Source of the DNA: B46-G9 sp964581175
GTDB taxonomy: Bacteria > Desulfobacterota > DSM-4660 > Desulfatiglandales > Desulfatiglandaceae
Assembly (NCBI GenBank): GCA_964581175.1
Contig: CAZONI010000110.1
Span: 1 to 10,235 of the forward strand
Direction: 5' to 3'
DNA length: 10,235 nt
The notes beneath the pieces are model-generated. The model saw nothing but the letters and a program-made list of their open reading frames with translations, did not search any database and was not told the origin of the DNA. The stretch's first letter is position 1. The number at the start of each line of letters is the position of its first letter. Both the position numbers and the translations under genes were made by a program. Shown here in pieces: positions 5,884-10,235 of this stretch.

Positions 5884-7431
5884 CTAGTCCTGAGCCTCCG
5901 CCTGCCTTCTGGATTTCATGAAAAAAGGCAGCGGTACGAGCAGAAAGCTGAGCACCCCAAGTATCCAGAACGTGTCATTGAATCCCAGCATGCTTGCCTG
6001 GCGCAGGACCTGTCCGTAAATGAAGGCGAGCACGCCCTTGCTCCGGGTCACGAGAGCTCCCCCTTGTTGAGTTTGGTGAAGCAGCTGTTGCGTCCTGATC
6101 TGGAAGGCCTGGTTGAAGGGCGTCAAACGCTCTACAAGAGATGTCTGATGGAACTGCGACCGTTGAGAAAGGATCGTAGTGGCAAAGGCGACGCCGATGC
6201 TCCCTCCCAGGTTTCTCAGCAGGTTAAAGATTCCCGTGGCATTGCCCATATCTTCTCTTCTGACATTCACGTAGGTGGCCGCAGCCAGAGGCACGAAAAA
6301 GAGTGCCATACCCAACGCCTGGACTACCCTCGGCCAGACTACGGCGTTGAAATCCGCCTCCAGGTTGAATCGCGACATGAGCCAGAGAGAGTAGGCGCTG
6401 ATGATAATCCCAAGTGCCAAAAGCCTTTGGGGTTTGACCCCCCTTTTCATTAGATTTCCGGCCAGCGGCATCACCAGCAGCGTTGCCAGACCTCCGGGGC
6501 CGAGAACTAAGCCCGCCCAGACCGCAGTATAGCCCATGAGCTTTTGGAGGTAGAGAGGCAGCATGACGATGGCGCCGAAAAAAGTGAGAAAGCCCGTAAA
6601 CATGATCAGGTTTCCCATGGCAAAGGTCCGGTCCCCAAATGCCCTGAGGTCTATCACCGGGTGCTTGGATCGAAGCTCCGCAACAACGAGACCGACGAGA
6701 GCGACTGCCGATACGATTCCAAGCGTCAGAATAAAGTCGGATGAAAACCAGTCCGCGCGTTCCCCTTTATCCAAAAGCATCTGCAGGCATCCCAGGCCGA
6801 CGGTCAAGAGTGCAAGGCCCAAGTAATCTATGCGAATCCCCTTTTTCCGGACATACGAAGGATCGTGGATAAATGCCATGGCCAGCATGACCGCCAGGAT
6901 GTCTGCGGGCACGTTGATGTAGAACACCCAACGCCAGGACCAGTTGTCCGTAATCCACCCGCCGATCACCGGACCGGCTATGGGGGCGAGCACGATCCCC
7001 ATCCCGAACACGGCCATGGCCATTCCATGTTCCCTCGTCGGAAACGATTCCAGGAGAATTGCCTGGGAGATGGGTTGCAATCCTCCGCCCCCTATTCCCT
7101 GCAAAACACGGGCAACGACGAGAATCGCGAGGGTCGGAGCGGCGCCGCATATAACGGAGCTAAGACCGAAAAGGATGATGGAGAAGATGAGATATCGCTT
7201 GCGCCCGAAGACGCTCGACAGCCATCCTGAAATGGGTATGATGATGGCGTTGGATACCAGGTATGAGGTCAATACCCATGTCACTTCATCCACGCCCGCG
7301 TTGAGGCTGCCCTGCATGTGCGGGAGCGACACGTTGACAACGCTGGTGTCCATAACTTCGATGAAGGTCGGCAGGATCACAGTCATGGCTATGATCCATT
7401 TGTTCACATCCGCAGGATTCCCGTTTTCCAC
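5884..7431 (-). CDS. emrB: DHA2-family MFS multidrug efflux permease (EmrB type)
   Basis: This 515-residue inner-membrane drug/proton antiporter of the 14-helix DHA2 family matches EmrB/QacA. Near the N-terminus is the family signature DTSVVNVSLP (28-37). Motif A-like GWLSSVFGRKR (69-79) follows, then the helix around GGGGLQPISQAI (114-125), motif C-like GMGIVLAPIAGPVIGGWI (143-160) and the DHA2 hallmark NWSWRWVFYINVP (163-175). Many hydrophobic helices follow to a basic C-terminal tail. The length equals that of E. coli EmrB. The start is GTG at 7431, nine bases after the emrA stop, with only a weak AGG ribosome site; coupling to emrA translation is likely. With EmrA and an outer-membrane TolC-like channel encoded elsewhere, it should export hydrophobic toxic compounds. 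The actual substrate is unknown. Confidence 0.95.
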   Translation of the reverse strand: MENGNPADVNKWIIAMTVILPTFIEVMDTSVVNVSLPHMQGSLNAGVDEVTWVLTSYLVSNAIIIPISGWLSSVFGRKRYLIFSIILFGLSSVICGAAPTLAILVVARVLQGIGGGGLQPISQAILLESFPTREHGMAMAVFGMGIVLAPIAGPVIGGWITDNWSWRWVFYINVPADILAVMLAMAFIHDPSYVRKKGIRIDYLGLALLTVGLGCLQMLLDKGERADWFSSDFILTLGIVSAVALVGLVVAELRSKHPVIDLRAFGDRTFAMGNLIMFTGFLTFFGAIVMLPLYLQKLMGYTAVWAGLVLGPGGLATLLVMPLAGNLMKRGVKPQRLLALGIIISAYSLWLMSRFNLEADFNAVVWPRVVQALGMALFFVPLAAATYVNVRREDMGNATGIFNLLRNLGGSIGVAFATTILSQRSQFHQTSLVERLTPFNQAFQIRTQQLLHQTQQGGALVTRSKGVLAFIYGQVLRQASMLGFNDTFWILGVLSFLLVPLPFFMKSRRQAEAQD

Positions 7432-7440
7432 GTGGCCGAC

Positions 7441-8682
7441 CTATTGCTTTTCGCGGCTTTCTGAAACCAGCCGCTTGCCGCTCTTGTCGGAGGTATTCAC
7501 CGTCACATTCAGGGAAAGCCCTACACGCAGGGGATATTTCGGCGGCAGCGGGTTGTCGAGATCTATTCTTACCGGCACCCTTTGGACGACCTTGATCCAG
7601 TTTCCCGTGGCGTTTTCCGGAGGAAAAAGGGAGAAGGCCGCACCCGTACCGGCGCGAATTCCGACTACCTTGCCATGATAGGTATAGTCCGAGTAGACAT
7701 CCGCTTCGATAGTAGCCGGCTGCCCCAGGCGGATATTTCCCAGCTCGGTCTCCTTGAAATTGGCCTCCACATAGATCTGCTGCAGGGGAACGATCGCGAA
7801 AAGCGGCTGACCGGGCTGGACCCAATCCCCCACCTGAATGCTTTTTTGAGCGATGTATCCTGAGATGGGGGCCTTTATGGTACAATAGGATATGTTAAGT
7901 TCGGCCTGCTTCAACTTCGCTTCAATCTGCGAACGTTGGGCCTTCAGTGCGGCGAGCTTGTATCGCGCCATTTCCACCTCAAGGCGCGCAGCCTTGGCTG
8001 CATTGAGATTTGCAATATGCCGGTCCACTTTCTCGGCCTGGGCGCCCACTGACGCCCCGGCTCCGGCAATGCTCTGATCCGCTGCCTTCAGCGCCGCCCT
8101 GGCCTTTTCATAGCGTGTGCGCTTGGTGTCCAGATCACTCTCCGACCCCGTTCCCGTTCGAAAGAGCCGTTCCGACCTTTCATAGTTCTTCTTGGCGTTT
8201 TCAAGTTCGGCAAGCAAGCCGTTTCGCATCTTTTCAAGTTCCTGGACACGATGGCCTGCCTCTTTCCGAGACTGCTCGGATTCCTTCATCTGCGCCGTGG
8301 CCGCGTCCACCTGTTCTTTGGTCCGCCTATTCGTAAGCTGCAGGTTGACCTCTGCAAAAGACAACTGCGCCTCGATCTGTTTCAGTGAAGCGCTTATCTC
8401 CTCTACCTTCACGTCGTAGTCGGTAGGGTCCAGCTTGACCAGCACATCTCCTTCTCCCACCTTGTAGTCATTCTCTACGCGAATTTCAACGATTCTTCCG
8501 GGTATTCGACTACTTATGGCTGCACTGTCAGCTCTCACATATGCATCATCCGTAGAAACCTGGTTCCGCATGTACCGCCACCAGTAGCCTGCCGCCAGCA
8601 GGATGCCGATAAGGATCAAAATGATGATCCATTTCCATCTCCTCTTGCCGTTCACCTTTTTATCTTTCGTTTTTTCATTCAT
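7441..8682 (-). CDS. emrA: HlyD-family membrane fusion protein (EmrA type)
   Basis: This 413-residue periplasmic adaptor links the EmrB permease to an outer-membrane channel. It has a short basic cytoplasmic N-terminus, one membrane helix at about 18-34 and the EmrA-like STDDAYVRADSAAISSRIPG (43-62), which opens the first half of the lipoyl-like domain. A long helical hairpin rich in K, E, A and Q covers about 92-262 (predicted coiled coil). The second lipoyl half (CTIKAPISGYIAQKSIQVGDWV, about 267-288) follows, then a beta-barrel section with VEANFKETEL. The start is ATG 8682 with GGAG ten bases upstream. It is the first certain gene of a two-gene operon with emrB; no TolC gene or MarR/TetR regulator gene is adjacent. 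Confidence 0.95.
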   Translation of the reverse strand: MNEKTKDKKVNGKRRWKWIIILILIGILLAAGYWWRYMRNQVSTDDAYVRADSAAISSRIPGRIVEIRVENDYKVGEGDVLVKLDPTDYDVKVEEISASLKQIEAQLSFAEVNLQLTNRRTKEQVDAATAQMKESEQSRKEAGHRVQELEKMRNGLLAELENAKKNYERSERLFRTGTGSESDLDTKRTRYEKARAALKAADQSIAGAGASVGAQAEKVDRHIANLNAAKAARLEVEMARYKLAALKAQRSQIEAKLKQAELNISYCTIKAPISGYIAQKSIQVGDWVQPGQPLFAIVPLQQIYVEANFKETELGNIRLGQPATIEADVYSDYTYHGKVVGIRAGTGAAFSLFPPENATGNWIKVVQRVPVRIDLDNPLPPKYPLRVGLSLNVTVNTSDKSGKRLVSESREKQ

Positions 8683-8710
8683 CCGCTACTGTCTCCGTTG
8701 AATCGCATCT

Positions 8711-8788
8711 TCAGGACAACCGAGCCCGCTCCATCTCATCCGGCGCTTTCTTCAGCCGCAGTATTATTTTCTCGATCTTATAAGACAT
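8711..8788 (-). CDS. Possible 25-residue ORF upstream of emrA
   Basis: The frame MSYKIEKIILRLKKAPDEMERARLS begins at ATG 8788 and ends 28 bases before emrA. AAGGAG lies about 11 bases upstream, which is longer than ideal. A frame open to 8923 would cross the palindrome and lacks a good ribosome site, so it is not used. The peptide is basic and probably helical, and resembles nothing I know. It may be a leader peptide of the emrAB operon or a chance frame. Confidence 0.25.
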   Translation of the reverse strand: MSYKIEKIILRLKKAPDEMERARLS

Positions 8789-8828
8789 ACCTCGTGAATC
8801 TCCTTCATTCAAGGATATTTTGACACCA

Positions 8829-8856
8829 ACTCTACCCAAAACCGGTTTTCTGAAAA
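8829..8856 (-). promoter_or_regulatory. Candidate emrAB promoter with 12-bp palindromic operator
   Basis: A perfect 12-bp palindrome AAAACCGGTTTT occupies 8838-8849. It lies in the 16-base spacer between weak -35 and -10 matches on the minus strand: TTTTCA (8856-8851) and TAGAGT (8834-8829), four of six each. Efflux operons are commonly controlled by MarR or TetR repressors that bind such palindromes. The binding protein is not encoded in the window, so this is a prediction only. Confidence 0.33.
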
Positions 8857-8866
8857 AGCAGGCGAA

Positions 8867-8909
8867 CGGGATGATCCCGGGGCGGCGAATGCCGGTCCTG
8901 GAGCAGGAC
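8867..8909. repeat. Two small hairpins after the ABC ATPase gene
   Basis: GTCCTG-GAG-CAGGAC (8895-8909) has 6-bp arms and a 3-base loop. CGGGAT-G-ATCCCG (8867-8879) is an odd 13-bp palindrome. Both lie 20-60 bases past the ATPase stop. On the minus strand a TTTTT run follows about 10 bases beyond the second. Together they could be a transcription end for the ABC operon, but the T-run is too far away for a classical intrinsic terminator. Confidence 0.35.
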
Positions 8910-8926
8910 GGCGGAAGGTCCATCGC

Positions 8927-10021
8927 CTATCCGTCTGAAGAAGGATGGTCTGTAGACGGGACCCAGTGTACACCCTCTCTCTGAATGGCCACCGGCACTT
9001 CTCTCCCTTTCTCAAGGGAAACCGGCAGGGCGGCTGCCTCGCGCCGGGAAAGAAAGGTGCGAAGCTGCTCCCCACTCGTATGGACAAGTTCAAGTTCTAC
9101 CTGTCCCTCCGTATTGTTGATACCGGTAACCGTCATGTTGCCCATCCACGCGTACTGAGCCCTTTCCTTTCCAGGGAGCACTTCCACGCACCATCCCGGA
9201 ATCGTGAGACAAAACCCGGTAGGGCTTTTCATGGATGCGGAAGGGACAATGGGTATGTCCAAGGGACCGAGAGGGGTGACATATCCATCGTTTTCTCCAA
9301 TTGTTCCGGCAATCAGATTCTCGATGCCCAGAAGTTCCGCGACCACGCGATTCGCCGGTCGCTTCAAAACATTCTCCGGGATGCCCTGCTGCAAAATGCT
9401 CCCGTCCTTCATCACCGCCAAATGATCAGCCAGAAAGAAAGCCTCGGTCAGGTCGTGGGTGATATGGACAATAGTGACTCCCAGTTTCCGGTGGATCATC
9501 TTCAGTTCCCGCCGGAGACGGTCGCGCGTGGAACGATCCAGTGCGCTCAAAGGCTCGTCCAGGAGGAGCACATACGGCTCGAGGACCAGTGCCCGAGCCA
9601 GGGCAACACGCTGGCGCTCACCCCCTGAGAGGTTTGCCGGACGGCGATTGAGGATCCCACCGATATCCAGAAAATCAGCCATCCTTTCCACTGCTTCAAC
9701 GATCCTGCTGCCGCGTTCTCCCTTCATTTGCAGTCCGAAGGCGATGTTCTTGCGGACTGTCAGGTGCGGAAAGAGGGCGTAGTCCTGGTAAACAACCCCA
9801 AGGTTCCTCTTCTCAGGAGGCAAGCGGGTAGCATCCCTGTCATGAATGAAGATGCTCCCGCTCTTTATCCGATGCATCCCCGCGATGGTCTCCAGAAGGA
9901 CAGTTTTTCCTGTGCCCGTCGGTCCGAGGAGGACCATGTACTCTCCGTCCTTTACGTGAAGGGAGATCTCCTTGAGTCTGAAATCTCCCAGAGGAACACT
10001 GACGTCCCGGAGGCGAAGCAT
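8927..10021 (-). CDS. Molybdate/tungstate-type ABC transporter ATPase (WtpC/ModC family)
   Basis: This 364-residue cytoplasmic ATPase powers oxyanion uptake through the permease encoded just upstream. It has Walker A GPTGTGKT (33-40), Q-loop Gln79 (VYQDYALFPHLTV), the signature LSGGERQRVALARAL (131-145), Walker B VLLLDE (151-156), D-loop SALD (159-162) and the switch His189. After about residue 230 comes a TOBE-like C-terminal part (WMGNMTVTGINN, VPVAIQREGVHWV), as in ModC, WtpC and sulfate-type ATPases. The frame is open from a TTG at 10048, but ATG 10021 has AAGGAGG six bases upstream and starts at the normal family position. The start is one base after the permease stop. Assignment to molybdate or tungstate rests on the permease tail and overall likeness; sulfate-type specificity is a weaker alternative. 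Confidence 0.88.
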   Translation of the reverse strand: MLRLRDVSVPLGDFRLKEISLHVKDGEYMVLLGPTGTGKTVLLETIAGMHRIKSGSIFIHDRDATRLPPEKRNLGVVYQDYALFPHLTVRKNIAFGLQMKGERGSRIVEAVERMADFLDIGGILNRRPANLSGGERQRVALARALVLEPYVLLLDEPLSALDRSTRDRLRRELKMIHRKLGVTIVHITHDLTEAFFLADHLAVMKDGSILQQGIPENVLKRPANRVVAELLGIENLIAGTIGENDGYVTPLGPLDIPIVPSASMKSPTGFCLTIPGWCVEVLPGKERAQYAWMGNMTVTGINNTEGQVELELVHTSGEQLRTFLSRREAAALPVSLEKGREVPVAIQREGVHWVPSTDHPSSDG

Positions 10022-10022
10022 C

Positions 10023-10235
10023 CTACGCCTCCTTCCGTTTGGCGGCAATGCCGCGGAGGACGGCGAAAATAATCAGGCACAGCAGAATCAGGAGCACCGC
10101 AACAGGTCTTGCGTACTTGAGCCCGTAGGACTCAAATCGCTCCCAGATAAGGACTGGAGCGGTCATGGGGTGGTAGGCAAGCACAATCACGGCCCCGAAT
10201 TCCGAGATTCCCCTCGCCCACATCATGATGCCGCC
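10023..10235 (-). CDS. Molybdate/tungstate-type ABC permease, C-terminal part, runs off window
   Basis: Only the last 70 residues are present; the gene starts outside the window. The piece WARGISEFGAVIVLAYHPMTAP, followed by a hydrophilic YGL segment and one final membrane helix (ARPVAVLLILLCLIIFAVL), resembles the end of WtpB/ModB-type permeases, where (G/S)EFGA follows the ATPase-coupling loop. The tail is basic (AAKRKEA). The stop at 10025-10023 is one base from the ATPase start, and the ATPase ribosome site lies in the last codons. This is a typical permease-ATPase operon; the binding-protein gene is expected further upstream. Confidence 0.85.
   Translation of the reverse strand, partial: GGIMMWARGISEFGAVIVLAYHPMTAPVLIWERFESYGLKYARPVAVLLILLCLIIFAVLRGIAAKRKEA

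Noticed and set aside
6944..7678. 244-codon plus-strand frame across the emrA/emrB junction
   Set aside because: It is opposite two well-supported genes, with no recognisable domain; a long antisense frame of this kind is expected by chance here.
8711..8923. 70-codon frame before emrA
   Set aside because: Its first 45 codons cross hairpins and the 12-bp palindrome and have no ribosome site; only the last 25 codons are kept as a weak candidate.
10022..10048. TTG start of the ABC ATPase at 10048
   Set aside because: The extension (PPNGRRRR) is encoded by the overlapping permease tail and contains the ribosome site for ATG 10021.
1..10235. CRISPR array, insertion sequence with transposase, or toxin-antitoxin/defence genes
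   Set aside because: There are no regularly spaced direct repeats, and no transposase, nuclease or toxin-like reading frame; recD2 alone is a housekeeping repair helicase, not evidence of a defence system.

Overview
All recognisable protein genes in this window lie on the minus strand, so transcription runs from high to low coordinates. Gene content and moderately high GC suggest a deltaproteobacterial (Desulfobacterota-like) anaerobe or facultative anaerobe. The clues are a tungstate/molybdate-type ABC transporter, a three-subunit molybdenum hydroxylase, a RecD2-type helicase and an EmrAB pump. This placement is inferred from gene families only; there is no rRNA or other phylogenetic marker here.

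In transcription order: (1) 10235-8927, the end of a molybdate/tungstate-type ABC permease and its ATPase, one base apart. (2) 8926-8683, an intergenic stretch with a 12-bp palindrome, a weak candidate promoter and a possible 25-codon ORF. (3) 8682-5884, emrA-emrB (HlyD-type adaptor plus 14-helix DHA2 drug/proton antiporter). (4) 5883-5609, a non-coding stretch with a 121-bp nested palindromic element directly after emrB and a GC-rich segment able to form competing hairpins. (5) 5608-5117, a YbaK-type aminoacyl-tRNA deacylase. (6) 5116-4898, a control region with a candidate promoter and a 20-codon leader ORF that overlaps the next gene. (7) 4897-4148, a glycine-zipper lipoprotein of unknown function, coupled by a TGATG overlap to (8) recD2 (4148-1941). 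(9) After a 47-bp gap, a molybdenum hydroxylase set: FAD subunit (1893-994), 2Fe-2S subunit (997-527) and the first 166 residues of the molybdopterin subunit (499-1, running off the window).

The functional link that stands out is molybdenum: an oxyanion uptake system at one end and a Mo-cofactor hydroxylase at the other. The central genes (efflux pump, tRNA editing, lipoprotein, helicase) look like housekeeping or stress genes with no obvious shared pathway. Several apparent starts (ATPase, deacylase, lipoprotein, RecD2, FAD subunit) are better placed downstream of the longest reading frame, on the evidence of Shine-Dalgarno sequences and gene overlaps. I did not find a clear novel defence or mobile system. 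The most unusual items are the nested palindrome, the lipoprotein with its leader ORF, and the tight lipoprotein-recD2-molybdenum hydroxylase layout.
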